From Adineta ricciae (Eukaryota; Rotifera; Eurotatoria; Adinetida; Adinetidae): a stretch of 64,000 bases of DNA. Positions 23,196 through 35,240 of this stretch are shown piece after piece (position 1 is the stretch's first letter; each line of letters opens with the position of its first letter). Below the pieces are notes generated by a model. It had not been told where the DNA came from. It searched no databases and was given only the letters and a program-made list of their open reading frames with translations. The position numbers and the translations under genes were made by a program. The DNA lies in assembly GCA_905250025.1 (NCBI GenBank), contig CAJNOJ010000361.1, positions 1 through 64,000 on the forward strand, read 5' to 3'.

Positions 23196-23453
23196 TTACC
23201 AAAAGTATGTTTTGTCATGCAAGGGTATTGCGCAAACGCCAAGCGTAACAGGAATTGTTTTATCAGAAACAATTCCATACGTTTCGAATGTATGATCGTC
23301 ATCCATCGGACCTGGATGAAGTCGGAGCCCATTTCCATGATATGTAACACCCAACCATTCGCAGATTAATAATCTCAGCTTAAAAACTTTATCGGATGGT
23401 TCGACTTCGAATACTTTGGTTACACCACTTAATGTTTTAACTGTTATTTTCAT
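23196..23453 (-). CDS. Single-domain ubiquitin-like protein, 85 residues
   Basis: The sequence begins MKITVKTLSGVTKVFEVEPSDKV, which aligns in pattern with ubiquitin's first two strands and the start of its helix, and ends without a di-glycine, so it cannot be a standard conjugated modifier. The lysines of ubiquitin are mostly replaced. There is no intron. The allele at 37258 is intact, and a related pair lies at 44069 and 52919. Function is unknown; a non-conjugating Ubl adaptor is inferred. Confidence 0.7.
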   Translation of the reverse strand: MKITVKTLSGVTKVFEVEPSDKVFKLRLLICEWLGVTYHGNGLRLHPGPMDDDHTFETYGIVSDKTIPVTLGVCAIPLHDKTYFW

Positions 23454-23620
23454 GTCGCTGGATGTAACAAGACAAAGAAAAGAAACGAGGAGATTTCATT
23501 TTGGATTTTTCTTTTTCTGCTTGTACGCGACAATGACGTATGATAAACATGATTACACGTCAGGCTATACGTTTGGGTGATGTAAGAAGATGCTCTTTCT
23601 TCCAACATTTGGTTGAGATC

Positions 23621-23917
23621 TTATTGCATACTAGTACGTAATACAACACTGTTAAGAATACGTAATTCTTCATCTGATTTAGCATAAGAACACACGCGTT
23701 GTGTATACATACGTACTTTTATGACGTATAAATCGGTTATATTCAGCCAAAAGATGGAAAATACTTTATGTTTCGACTGCATCAACTCAATTCGTTGCAA
23801 TGGTATCCCACGCTTGACTTCTAGATATAACACGTCTACATTTCTGCCAACACAACTGATATATGTAATAATCGAATATAGAAGATAGAACCAAAATAGA
23901 AAGACGTTTTTTCTCAT
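23621..23917 (-). CDS. Small hypothetical protein, 98 residues, hydrophobic N-terminus
   Basis: A frame from the ATG at 23917 with a signal-like start (MRKNVFLFWFYLLYSIITYI) and no known motif. It is divergent from the next gene with only 65 bases between the starts. In the other copy the ATG is ATA although the frame is otherwise open, so either this is a young lesion or the frame is not a gene. Confidence 0.3.
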   Translation of the reverse strand: MRKNVFLFWFYLLYSIITYISCVGRNVDVLYLEVKRGIPLQRIELMQSKHKVFSIFWLNITDLYVIKVRMYTQRVCSYAKSDEELRILNSVVLRTSMQ

Positions 23918-23945
23918 TTCTTATTACGCCTACCGGTAATTTCTC

Positions 23946-23954
23946 TCATATAAA
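23946..23954 (+). promoter_or_regulatory. TATA box (ATATAAATA)
   Basis: About 30 bases before the ATG at 23983 and conserved in the allele near 38012. Confidence 0.45.
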
Positions 23955-23982
23955 TAACAACGATCATACACAATCTCAAAAC

Positions 23983-24553
23983 ATGAAATTAACATACATT
24001 ATTTCCGCTATTGTATTTACGAGTATTATTGTGCAAAGTATACGACCTACTATCTCAGTAAATCCAACAACTACTTTTCTAATTTTTAGATGTTCAAGCA
24101 ATAGGATGGGCAATTGTTCCAGAAATCGCTTCTCTTGCTGTACCTATTCTCAAAGCTATACATGACAATGTGAAACATATGGGAAACTCGCACGCGACAT
24201 ACCTCGAATTTATCAATGATTCAAATGGCGGATTACAAATTGAAGTTTCTGAGGTCGATAATTATGACTGGGATGGTAAATCACGTCCAGATCGTACGTT
24301 TAATCGCGTTGTTATTCCACGTTATAAATCAGTCAAACGCCGACAAGAAATAAATGCAAAGAGTCGAAGTGCTATGAGTACGATGAAATTTCGTTTTCGA
24401 GGAAAACCAGCTTTTTCAATGCGTATTGATCAATGGGCAGCATTGTCGGATAAAGTACACGAAAAAGAGTTCAAACTTGAAAACGGATGGATCGCTCGCA
24501 TGAAGGCTGGCATCAACAAAAATACTCTTCAATACAGATTTCGAAAAGGTTGA
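23983..24553 (+). CDS. Secreted hypothetical protein, 172 residues
   Basis: Exons 23983-24037 and 24090-24553 join in phase 1 (52-base intron GTATACG..TTTTTAG). Exon 1 encodes a signal peptide (MKLTYIISAIVFTSIIVQ). The mature part has an amphipathic helix (WAIVPEIASLAVPILKAIHD), then alternating strands (TYLEFINDSNGGLQIEVSEVD; TMKFRFRGKPAF) and a basic C-terminus. There are no cysteines after the signal peptide. I do not recognise the family; a small beta-sandwich preceded by a helix is my reading. The allele at 38048 keeps every splice site and nearly all residues, which supports selection. Confidence 0.7.
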
Positions 24554-25264
24554 AAGACTATTTTACTTGTGTGTTGTAGAAGATAACGACCCGCATGTTT
24601 CATTTCTCTTTTGATTATTCAAGTGCTGAATAAATTGATCCATGGCAATCGTCTCGCCTTAACGGAATGAAAGCGAAGTCTGAGAAGATAAAATCTTGGA
24701 AAAAAGCCATCTGTTCATTAGGAACGCATACTTAGATATTACACTAACACAGTGATCGTTATATCCTTCTCATTCTCAAAAACGCGATGTGAGAAATTGC
24801 TGGATGATTCACCGATAATCCTCTACGAAAAAAAACACATTGTCCTCCATATGTTAGTTCTCCAACGCTTACGAATCGTTTGTACACGCACATATACAGC
24901 CGTATGTACTCATTCGCTTCCTTTCTATCTAACATTTATTCCGATAACACAATTTCCATTTTGACTCATATTGGCGGTTATTATTAAGTTTATTTTCAAG
25001 TTTATTAGTGTATGATTTCAATGACAATTTCACGCATAAATGAGAACATAGTGTCAAATGAGGAGGGTACTAATGAATAAATGAACAAGAATGAAAAATA
25101 AAATAAGAAAACAGAAGAATTTTGTGCGAAAACGTGTAGAAAAGAGAAGATAAATATACAACGTAAGCAAATGTGAAGATTATTGCTTTCCTTCAGTCTA
25201 TAAACGGCTTTCAACTTCACTTTCATCGGCTTAGTATTTCAAAGCCGTGAATTTGTCGACCTGG
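24554..25264. other. Intergenic
   Basis: Between the secreted protein gene and the mucin 3' end. An AATAAA lies near 24628. No gene seen. Confidence 0.5.
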
Positions 25265-25592
25265 TTAACCTGAGGGTGTGGGACTGGTGGTGGTGCTGGT
25301 CTCAGTGGTCGTGCTCGTATCCGTCGTGGTACTAGTATCGGTGGTTGTGGTGGTGTCGGTGGTTGTAGTGGAGTCGGTGGTGGTACTAGTATCGGTGGTG
25401 GTGCTCGTATCCGTCGTGGTACTAGTGTCCGTGGTGGTACTAGTATCGGTGGTTGTGGTGGTGTCGGTGGTGGTGCTCGTATCCGTGGTTGTAGTGGTGT
25501 CGGTGGTGGTACTAGTATCGGTGGTTGTGGTGGTGTCGGTGGTGGTGCTCGTATCCGTGGTTGTAGTGGTGTCGGTGGTTGTGGTGGTGTCG
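25265..25592 (-). CDS. 3' end of membrane mucin gene, haplotype 1 (split by assembly gap)
   Basis: On the minus strand the 18-base minisatellite reads TDTSTTTDTSTTETSTTTSPTPSG and stops at TAA (25267-25265). It is in the same register as the stalk of the complete gene at 39319-41426, and its 5' part is found 23 kb away at 48689-50391. The plus-strand reading (VVVLVS repeats) is a shadow. Confidence 0.7.
25271..25282 (+). repeat. Telomere-like dodecamer inside mucin C-terminus
   Basis: TGAGGGTGTGGG, the same unit as at 2936 and 3402, here coding on the opposite strand for SPTPS. The other haplotype lacks it (stop in a different context at 39319). It could be chance within a GT-rich repeat. 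Confidence 0.3.
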
Positions 25593-25632
25593 NNNNNNNN
25601 NNNNNNNNNNNNNNNNNNNNNNNNNNNNNNNN
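25593..25632. other. Assembly gap (40 N)
   Basis: A run of N between haplotype 1 minisatellite sequence and a GTPase exon belonging to the haplotype 2 version. Confidence 0.95.
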
Positions 25633-26241
25633 GGCAGTATAGATATTGGTGACGAACAAGCTAACTATCAATATACCTTTTGGGATACACCCGGATTCGA
25701 AAGTTGGGATCGAGAAGCCATCCGTAAGTATCTGAAAACAATCAAAACAACACCCAAATCTAGTATTATTTGTATGATCTACTGTGCTTCGCCTGGTTCT
25801 TCCGCCAATCTTCAACAACTCGGATGGTTATTGGATGAATGCATCAAACTGCACATTTTCTGTGCACTCGTATGTACAAATAAATCGTGTCGGGATAGAA
25901 AGCGTCGCGATGCTGTCATCAATGATTTTCAACATATACTTCAACGACATCAGACGAAAACGCGAGACGAAAATGGAATAGCCTATTTCGGAAATGTAGG
26001 TCTATGCACAAGTGTCAATAGCGTTGCTTTTACCGACGACGAAACGAATAAGAAATACGAACAATCGGGTATTGATGAACTCATACTTGGGATAATGGAA
26101 TCATTGGATGATGACAAATTAGCACAATGGTGTGCGGTCATATTTGAGAATAAATCATTTTGGAAGAAACTCTCAGGATATTCAGAACAGCTGAAAAGAA
26201 TCTTGAATAAACTGATTCATACGCAATGGAACGAAGATTGA
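25633..26241 (+). CDS. GTPase 3' end, allele of paralogue 2 (5' lost in gap)
   Basis: Matches 6124-6732 almost base for base, beginning at GSIDIGDEQANYQYTFWDTPGF and ending LNKLIHTQWNED. The DTPG motif is present and the base-recognition motif reads TNKS instead of TNKW. The P-loop and earlier exons are missing because of the gap. Downstream flank (26242-26454) also matches 6733-6955. Confidence 0.85.
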   Translation, partial: GSIDIGDEQANYQYTFWDTPGFESWDREAIRKYLKTIKTTPKSSIICMIYCASPGSSANLQQLGWLLDECIKLHIFCALVCTNKSCRDRKRRDAVINDFQHILQRHQTKTRDENGIAYFGNVGLCTSVNSVAFTDDETNKKYEQSGIDELILGIMESLDDDKLAQWCAVIFENKSFWKKLSGYSEQLKRILNKLIHTQWNED

Positions 26242-26580
26242 AACGTTTATTAATAACATTTCTCTTATTCAACATAAATGATTTTTTTGTGCTTTTCTCA
26301 GCTCTTCAAAATAACAAAAAACACGAATTCTTTCTTCCTTTCTTATCGCTTTGTAAACGTGTAGCATCGATAAGGACGACAGGAAAAAAAATCACTTCTA
26401 CTCGGTAAAGTTCGTTTTTTTCATTTTCAGTGAATAAATAACATGTCAAAACCAGAGTAGCTGCCTAAGTCGACTTATAATATAAGTGACCAATTCCTAG
26501 CACACTACAATCCCTATCTACAATAGAAATAGAAGTGGATTTAGTTTGAGTTATGTATACACAGCCACACCCTCAGATGG
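26242..26580. other. GTPase 3' flank, then 126-base junction filler
   Basis: 26242-26454 equals 6733-6955 and ends just inside the flavoprotein start (ATG at 26443, then GAG TAG). 26455-26580 has no match elsewhere in the window and contains CCACACCCTCA (26565-26575), the reverse complement of the telomere-like unit, six bases before block B begins. Confidence 0.75.
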
Positions 26581-27060
26581 TTTGAAGACATCCAGGAAAC
26601 TTCCGATCGAACATAGATCTCATGGATTCATATATGTGTTTTATGCGCTTTGAAATAAGTGAAAATATTGATCATAATGGCACGCATTGCGAACAAATTT
26701 TTATTTCATCATAGTATCGTTACATAAAATGACATTTTATTTCGGTTGCTTTGATGAATTGTTTTTATTTTTCCCGATCGTTCTTGAACTTAAATAAAAA
26801 ACAACTGTTTTCCCTGTACAATTCATACGTTCTTCAAACATATCAGCGAAAATATATCCTTACAACCATATTACTCAATATTCCGAATCGATCAAAAAAG
26901 CGTCGCTTTTTTCTGTACACAAACGTGCAATTATACATGTCACCGATTTCTGACTCTTCAACCGACAAACCACCGCAACACATAAAAACAACCATTCTGT
27001 AATAATATATATGTATATATAGACGTGTAACATGTTGGTCAGAATCCCATACAGAGAAAA

Positions 27061-27396
27061 ATGACTGGAATAAATGTCAATGCGACTATAACGAATAGCG
27101 AATATTCGATTAACGATTGTGATGCAGCTAGTCGCCTTGGATTTGGAGGTGTTGGAAGAAGTCGAGCTCCCAGAGTGCTCCGACCGCCTGCATATGGAAG
27201 TCGTCCAGGTCTCAATCAGGGACAACCGCTTACCATCTATGTTCCGTGGACACCACAATTTGCGATGGCTTATCAACAATTTGTCAACGGTGGTGCAGCA
27301 GCTATGAATCAAGCGCCAATGGGTGCCGCGCGTATGGGTGGCTATGGAAGACCCATGCGAAGCGCTTCAAGTCGACCTGGTGTGAGAATACGTTAA
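27061..27396 (+). CDS. Small basic Gly/Arg-rich protein, allele 2
   Basis: 111 residues, beginning MTGINVNATITNSEYSIND and then nearly identical to the copy at 13327. The N-terminal variation contrasts with the invariant C-terminal two thirds. Confidence 0.6.
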   Translation: MTGINVNATITNSEYSINDCDAASRLGFGGVGRSRAPRVLRPPAYGSRPGLNQGQPLTIYVPWTPQFAMAYQQFVNGGAAAMNQAPMGAARMGGYGRPMRSASSRPGVRIR

Positions 27397-27929
27397 GTAT
27401 TCGGCAATCAATTTTATACATCAGTAGATTGTTACATATATTTTTTAAAGAAGCTAAAGCATTCGTACGCATAGTCCGTGTGTTTCCTTCTTTTGTGTAT
27501 TAGTATGAAAGTGAGAAAAAGGATGTGAGTATTCTTTTTCTCAAGACTTGTTCATACTAAGATCATTTTGATTTACAATTATTTATTTCTAAATAAAATG
27601 CGCAGTTATTGAATGGAGAATATAAAAACATCTGTTCGTCAATGTTATGATTGGTCCACGCAAATTAAATGACGGCAAGTAATGTTACATCAACCCATTC
27701 ATTCTCAATTTGAAAACATGGCATTATTGTACAAAAACAAAAAATGCTACGTCGCATGACGTGTTTCCTGTTGATCCATTATTCAATCTGTTGAGGAGTT
27801 GCATTGAAGATTCATGCCACGATATGTACTAAAGCTGATATACCTCTCACAGGACGTCACATCTTTGACAATAGCTCTTGTCTTTAGTTTTAGACCGAGA
27901 GCATAAAAGTGGGCAGTTCGTTACAATAT

Positions 27930-28444
27930 CTACTCAAAATTGCGAAAGATAAGGTGAACGGCACCAACTGATGAATGAATACCGACACTGATGATGACCA
28001 TTTTCCAGTTCCAATTTATTAACAGTCGGATCGCCCGGAACGACATCTTCATATTCTTTCGGAATGAGTTCTTCTTCTCTTGAAATATACAAGTCAATAG
28101 TCGTTACTGTTGTTTCTCTCTGCACCTTTCATTGATGATTCAACGACTAGCCCATCGGCTGATATTTGATCGTCTTTGAATGATTTAAAAAACTGAAAAT
28201 CAATGATTGGGAGTACTTTAACTTGTTCATTTCGAATGACCATTGTTCGACGACTACAATCCGTGCATGACCAAACATTTCTTTCAAATGTATCCTGATG
28301 TTCTTTAAAATCGCTCAGATCGTTTTCATTCGGTCTATTGCCAATCACGGAAACATCTAATTTCTTTAATATTCGATCTGCATCTGCGAAATTCGTTGTC
28401 GTCATTTGATTCCTATGAACAATTGTGCTCTTATAGCAATGCAA
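27930..28444 (-). pseudogene. Hypothetical minus-strand gene, allele 2, splice acceptor lost
   Basis: The frame is intact where the other copy is frameshifted (VLPIIDFQFFKSFKDDQISADG), but the acceptor TTTCAG of the other copy is TTTCAA here, so the exon ending REEELIPKEYEDVVPGD cannot be joined in frame at the same site; the unspliced frame stops after ERNNSNDY. Confidence 0.4.
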
Positions 28445-29209
28445 ATCATATGAAAAGAAAATAGAACCGAGTATTTTTCTTTCGGTTCACAGAGATTATT
28501 TGTTGAAAATATGAATATGGATTGCACACTTGCACAACAGATCGATATTTACACGCTCAGATGATTCAATTTTGGAATTCTAGTGTTAAAATCGTACGAT
28601 AAAATAGAATATATGAATCATATCGAGTATATATTCGACAGGCGGTCATTAATTCGAAAGCCCAGGTGTACTTTTATTGATAAAAAAGAAACAAGTTATT
28701 ATGTAAAATGGAACTAATTTAGTTTTCCTCTTCAGAATAGGTATGCATTATTTTTGAACAGTAAGTTATTGCATCAGCGTGGGATAGAACGGAGTTTGCG
28801 CTTAAAACTTTGTTCATATGAACATTTTGAGAAGAACCGTGGTCCATAAGGTCAATATGCATTTTCAAGAATTTCAAAATACCTGAAAAAAATTGATAGA
28901 AGTATGCAAAAACGATGTTCCGCGTCTATCGAGATTGCTATTCAAAAAAACATGCAACCATTGAGAATATCGAAAACTTCAGAAGAGCCATTGAAACAAT
29001 GTTATCAATGGAGAAATACTCATCTTGCACATATCTGCCGATCAAAATCTTTCTGTATACGTGTCTGATTGAGGAAATAAGCGATGAATGTGATCGTCGA
29101 TCAACGGTGAGCTGTCTACGTAGTTTGCCCGAAAACAGTTACACAATGTAGTGTCATCGCTGATGACAATTGTACTGGGAAAGAATGAAATCAATTGAAT
29201 AGTTCTGAA

Positions 29210-29263
29210 GGTATACATTCCGATTCACAGGGTAGCTTATATGTTGCTGATTTTAATAATAAT
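29210..29263 (+). pseudogene. Relic of one NHL repeat, allele 2
   Basis: Same GIHSDSQGSLYVADFNNN translation as at 15296, followed by a stop. Confidence 0.55.
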
Positions 29264-29628
29264 TGAGTCAAATTCTCATGTCGATAGATTTGAGTAAGAA
29301 AAAAGGAAAAATGTAAACATCGTGTGTAATAAAGCCCATATTTTATTGATTTTTTTTCTTACATTTTCTACTTTCGTATAGTGTTACAACTAATTTATTC
29401 AAAACAGCGAGCGGAACTCAGACAAATCGTTGCATATTCTTAAAAATATTTATTTGATTGGGTTCGACAACAACGAAGTTTTATACATCAAAGCCATAAT
29501 AAAACACTTTTTCTACTCAAAATCACAATGTAAAAAAGAAAATAATAACTGATTATTTTTTTTCGATGTACTCAGTATCAGTAAATATATAAAAGAAATC
29601 GCTCATACAATAGTAGACCAACAGAATA

Positions 29629-31445
29629 ATGGTAAGTAAAATTTCACATCTTTCGAATGATCCTTCAAAATAAATATCGTAGCCGAAACGAATATCTGTT
29701 CGTCCTGCGGATGTAAACATTTCAACTGTCCGTGTCATACGGGGACAAAAACCATCGATAGTCGAGAAAAAAGTACGAGAATCTCAGGTGAATGCCACCG
29801 GAACTTCAGCAACAACTCCAAATGATCAATCATCACGCTATTCTCATGTTGACCAACAGAGAGCTACATTATCGCAAATAAATCTCAACGATCCAAATGG
29901 ACGTCTGGTGAATCGCCTGTCCGATACCAATGACAAAACATCGATCAATGTAAATAAATGTCACAATTAAAGGTGTATGCTTTCGCGTTCTTTTTTTGTA
30001 GACCAAATATGATTACGACACACCATTATATCATCGATCATCATCGATTCCTTCTAGTAGTGCTCCGATAATACCAATGGAGGTCATTTTTATCATTAAA
30101 TTGTTTCATATAACAAGATTGTTTCATTCAGATGATCCGATTAAACAGAAACGATCTACAAGAGGCCGAACGTAAAAGAAAGAGACGTCGAAGGTTGTAG
30201 AATATGCCCTTGCGATTCTATCTGAACAATATTTTATGGATTATTTAGAGGTGGATTCTTCCATATCACGCCATGTTGTTGTTGCTGCTTAATAGCCACT
30301 GCAATTGCTGCAGTACTACTTTTAGCATTGATCGCTGCCATTATTTTTATTGGTGAGAATGTATTCAAGAATGACATGTGATAAAACAGAAGAATTAAAA
30401 TTTGCAATACAGACTAGTTGCATAATCTGAACATTTTCCTTTTTTAGCTTTGCAACCAAAACGTACAACAACAACAACAACAACGACGACGACAACGACG
30501 ACAACAGCCACAACTACAACAGAAACAACCACAACCGCAACAACTGGCATCATCGAATGCACTACTTGTGAGTGTCTCTATATTTTCTCAACAATTTATC
30601 CCATACGCATCTCACGTTTTTTTGTGACAGGTTCTACAAATTACACATGGAATAATACGGATACGGAGATGAGTTGTACTAGCGTTTCCACGATTAAGGA
30701 TCCTAATAGTATAAACATTGGTCCTGATGGGTCAATTTATCTTGCTGGTCACACTATAGGACAAGTGCTGATGTGTGGAAATTCAACGAATACTACTGCA
30801 GTAACAGCTCAGTATGGCGATCACATTGATTATATAACATTTGATAAGAATGGAACAATGTATACAAACGCTCATGATAAAAAACTGGTCCGTCGTTTTG
30901 CACCAGGCAATTCAACTGGTGAGATTGCTGTAGGAAGTGGTCTCACTTATCCGGTAGGCACTGCTGTCGACGACAATTTTAATCTTTACATCGGTGACCA
31001 ACATGCTAATCGAGTGGTGAAACTAGGTACCAACACATCAACCCTTTCCGTTGTCATTAATACTAGTAATTACTTCAGTAAAATGTCGGCACTTTTACTT
31101 TCATCGAACTCTCCAAACGAAACTTATATAAGTGATGAAGGCGGTCTTAATGTTTATCTGTGGAAATTTGGCAACTCGGCTCCTAGTGAGATTTATACAA
31201 CTGTTTGTGTTTCTAATTTCTCTTCAACACTGGATAAGCCTCGAGGTCTTAAACTAGATTCGTATGGAAATCTGTACGTCGCAGATCAAGATAATAGTCG
31301 AATAGTGGTATACTGTGGGAATTCAACGATCGGTTCCGTTGTTGTCAATACAAATGGTAAACCAAGAGATTTTGCTTTTGATGCGCATATGAATATGTAC
31401 GTTCTCAACGATGCTGGAAAAGTATTAAAATACAATTTGATATAA
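29629..31445 (+). CDS. Type II Thr-stalk NHL protein, allele 2 (483 residues)
   Basis: Exons 29629-29631, 29683-29949, 30002-30082, 30132-30193, 30249-30352, 30448-30567 and 30631-31445 reproduce the other allele, including the ATG-only exon. Two residues are gained in exon 2 (SDTNDKTS). An in-frame TAG at 30198, just after the exon 4 donor, is removed only if the 55-base intron 30194-30248 is spliced, which supports that intron despite its weak donor (GTTGTAG). The threonine stalk and NHL blades are intact. Confidence 0.85.
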
Positions 31446-32006
31446 TTGAGTTTTGAAACAAATAACACTTCTAAGTTTTTATTTTTTCATTATAATCCGA
31501 TCGCTTTCTTCTGTATTATTTACTCTCTTACCATGGTTATTCGAATAACAAAAATGTACCAGACATAATAATTTTTTGCCAGTACTTTTCAGACATACTA
31601 GATGTAACATATTCAAATTAGTTGTGCTTATACTTTCAACAATAAACAATTATTAATCGAAACTCCTACACACGATGGTTATCGAGTGGCTAATGGAAAA
31701 TTAGACATTTTGAGGAGGATGTAAGTAGTGCGACAAGTTATAAATCATTCAGAGGATTATATGTCAATGTCGATGGCGATGCAAAGAATATGTGAAATTG
31801 TGTAGCATTATAGTATTCTTTCCTTTATTATCGTTCATATGTCATCAAGATGATTACATGAGACCTAGTGCTTCTGTTAGCGTATATAAATACTTCTTTC
31901 TGAGTACTTCACTTCATGTATTTTCACGTTAGGGATACAAAAAAGAGACGATGCGCGAAGTTTCACTGAAGACCAACAGGACAACAGATCAGAATTATTT
32001 TTACAT

Positions 32007-33846
32007 TCATGGATTTAAATATAATTGTGTAATTTCATTTGATGTCAACTCTCGGGAGTACAATCGGATTTCATCAAGACTTCCATAGAATTGTTTGTTT
32101 GGATATGACGACCCACAAGAGGTACCTCCAAGTGGATTTCCAAAGATAAGTGTGTCTAGGGAGCCACTAGCTGAATATGAAGTTGCCTTCAATGTATAAA
32201 GAGTTCCGTTTATATACAATCCCACTCCATTGCTTGATGAAAATGTATAAACAACATGAATCCAGACATTGATAGGCATAATTGGTCCACTAATGACAAG
32301 ATTAGAAACACCATTGAAAATTTGTAGTTCAAGTGCCCCGGTAGCCGTTAATCCCATGAATCGAATGCACCACCCCGTTCCTGAAGCGGTCGCAGAAAGA
32401 TGAGCAATAGTGCCGCCACCATCCAATGAATTCGTCTTGAACCAAACTGACAGTGAGAAGGGCCAATTTGAAGTGCCCAGTAGAACAAGACCTGTCACTC
32501 GAAAATACGATCCAGAGACGGAAAAATTCACTGCCTGATCAACAACACCAGAGGCTATCGATGCAGTACCATTACCCCAACTTCCATTGATTAGGTTAGG
32601 GCCTGAGTCAATCAATGGCGTAGAAGAACGAAAAGGAAAGTAAAAAACTAGTGTAGCATCATCTAGAATCTCGCTTGCATTTTTCATTCGGGAATTATAT
32701 AACACTTGATCCATATACCCAACGAAAGGGTATTTATAGGAGTTGCCGTCAATCGTCGTGCGACAACCGAATACCACATTTGTCGAAGTTGTTTGAAGAG
32801 ATGCCATCATAACTTGAGTAGCTTCTAAAATACCATTACGGTACATGGATCTTTTGTTTGATGTGTCATCATAAACAAATGCCAGATGAGACCATGCATA
32901 CGCAGGAATATTTGTAGTACCACTAAGACTATTGTTCGAAAATGTAAACCACATCATGTCATTCCTTGCGGTTAATATTAAACATTGCCTAGAAAGAGTC
33001 GTATTTCTGCATTGACTAATGAACGTACTATCATTCGCCGGTATTACTGTTGGATAAATCCAAAGCTCCCAAGTAAAACTTGCGTAGCTCATATTCAAAT
33101 ACGGATAAACATTAACACATTTAGCGATATTACCATCCAATGCGAGAGCTGTACCATAACCATTTATGCCAGTTACATACGTTGCAGAACTCGAACTAAT
33201 ACCTACAAATTGATTACTAGTATCATATAATGTACCATCAAATGCCCATAGAACAGTTTTTACTACAAATGAAAAAGTCAGTATTGATTTCGGTATATAT
33301 CTATTCTACCTATTTGACAATACATGCCTGTCCAACCGTAGGAGCAGGTGCATATGTTCGGAGCAGTACAAACTCCCGAATTTTCGCACGGAATTGTACA
33401 GATAGGTATTGCACATTGTGTTCCATTCCTGAAGTGAAATTTATTCAAAGAATTCAAGTTGAGATGTACACTAACCACTGTGGTGTGCAAATGCACAGAC
33501 CAGTCAAAGAACAGGTACCATTATTTTGACAATTTGGGTTGCAAACCGGTTGTGCGATTATCGATACGAATGACTGATTATAAAACATAACCGAAGAATT
33601 GAAATAGTATTGAACTACAAGTGAATTATTATCGGGAATGAATAATTGACACGTATTGTTTATTTGAAAATAATTCAAAGCAAGGATTGATCCACTTAAT
33701 TTTGCCATTTCACAGATACATTGGTTTTGACTTGTATTTGATAGTAACTGAATGGAAATACCCATGAGAATGCGATTTTCTATTTTACCAATTTGGATTG
33801 AGCCAATTGTGAAGAACAAAGAGAACATCACAACAGTTCCGAACAT
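32007..33846 (-). CDS. Secreted EGF / LamG-like protein, allele 2 (581 residues)
   Basis: Exons 33846-33476, 33428-33310 and 33262-32007, with the same lengths and phases as the copy at 18063. Signal peptide, EGF modules (GWTGMYC) and both lectin-like domains are intact. Upstream, the frame is open beyond the ATG to a GTG at 33918, but the ATG at 33846 followed by the signal sequence is preferred. Confidence 0.85.
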
Positions 33847-35180
33847 GTTTGATACACTCCAAAGAAATTGTGTATGATAATTACCGAAAACCGTTTCAGA
33901 TCGTTTTTTTCTTCTCACGTTTGCTCGAGAATGAATATTTAATCACTATAAAACGACGTATATGCTGTTATATCCGTTGTGCTGATATTTTTAAAAACTG
34001 CATTCTCATCGATGATTGTGACACACCTATGGCAACAGGAAAGTGAAACTTCACTTTGCTATTCGCACGAATGCATACTTCTTTAACACCCTCAGTTTTA
34101 ATAATCAAATTGCTGACGGTTAGCGTATATGACAAAGAACACTTTTGCTAATTATTTAGTCAGAGTATGTTGAAATGGGAGAAAAATATGTTTAAAATAC
34201 TATGCCAGCAAGACGATAAACCGTATAGAAGGGAAAATGTGGATAGAATCGAAGTGGATACAATTATTCTCCAATTTTGTTGTATTAATATTCCATGATA
34301 AACATATCAGATTTCAACTAAAACGTGGTTTATTCCTGAACATGTAGAAATTTCATACAAGAGTAGTTAGGTTTACCTAACTATGATTGTTCATGCTTCT
34401 CTCATTGATCAATATAATCACCAGGTGATACTGAAGCAACCTTTCGAAGCTCTTGGTCAGCTTGTGTATTAATCATTGAGTTGCTACGGTTATTTTTTGC
34501 TTGTTAATGTTAGCAATAACTCGTGAGCACATTTCATAGTTAGAAAATAAAAAACAGCAGAGGAACGGATGAGAAGGAGAAGTTAGTCACAATCGTAACT
34601 AAGAAGAAAACAGTCGTTCTTCGCATCAATTTTTAAATTACTTTTGTTTCTGAAGGCAAAGAAAATACAAAACTTTTTAAATACAATTTCTAATGTTTCC
34701 ACACCTTGTATTAATAAAACAGCAAAACTTCAGTTCTCCCTGCTCTGAGAAATGCATAAAACAAAATTTACATTTTGTATGTAAAATCTAATCGATTGAT
34801 ACCAAAGTTTATTGAGCGGCTGTTCTACTTTGAGTTTATCGGTTTCGACGCATCTTTCAGTTCTTCTTCTGAACAGCTTACAGCAATAGATCAGTAGAAC
34901 AGTTTTCCTTCAACAAGGCCTTCATCGAGAATAGAATCGTTCGAACCACTTGAAAATGAATGAAAAATCTACTCGGACTACGGCATCAACACAATGGTGA
35001 AGGATATAAATTCGAACACTTTTTCAACCAAATTACAAAGTTGTGCTTGTGAATTGAGGAGATGCTGATGTAAAAGAAACCCAGATACAGATTCGTGATT
35101 TTAAATTACTGATAAACACCTGTTGCATTACTGTTTCATCGTTATATTTTCTGACACCTACGAAATCTATTTTCATAAAG
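33847..35180. other. Intergenic, divergent promoter region (allele 2)
   Basis: Homologous to 19903-21125 but with about 100 bases extra near 34200-34310. No gene is supported in both copies. Confidence 0.45.
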
Positions 35181-35240
35181 TATAAAATCGGTATCAGAAC
35201 AAATATGAAAACATTCTTCTTCAAAAGAAAAAAGTAAAAC

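Larger units (their letters stand above)
12837..25592. repeat. Block A: first copy of a 12.7-kb allele-like segment
   Basis: Collinear with 26581-39318 plus the start of the mucin minisatellite. Gene order, exon boundaries and most intergenic sequence match; differences are scattered substitutions and small indels, a few percent by eye. It ends inside the minisatellite at a run of N. Confidence 0.9.
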
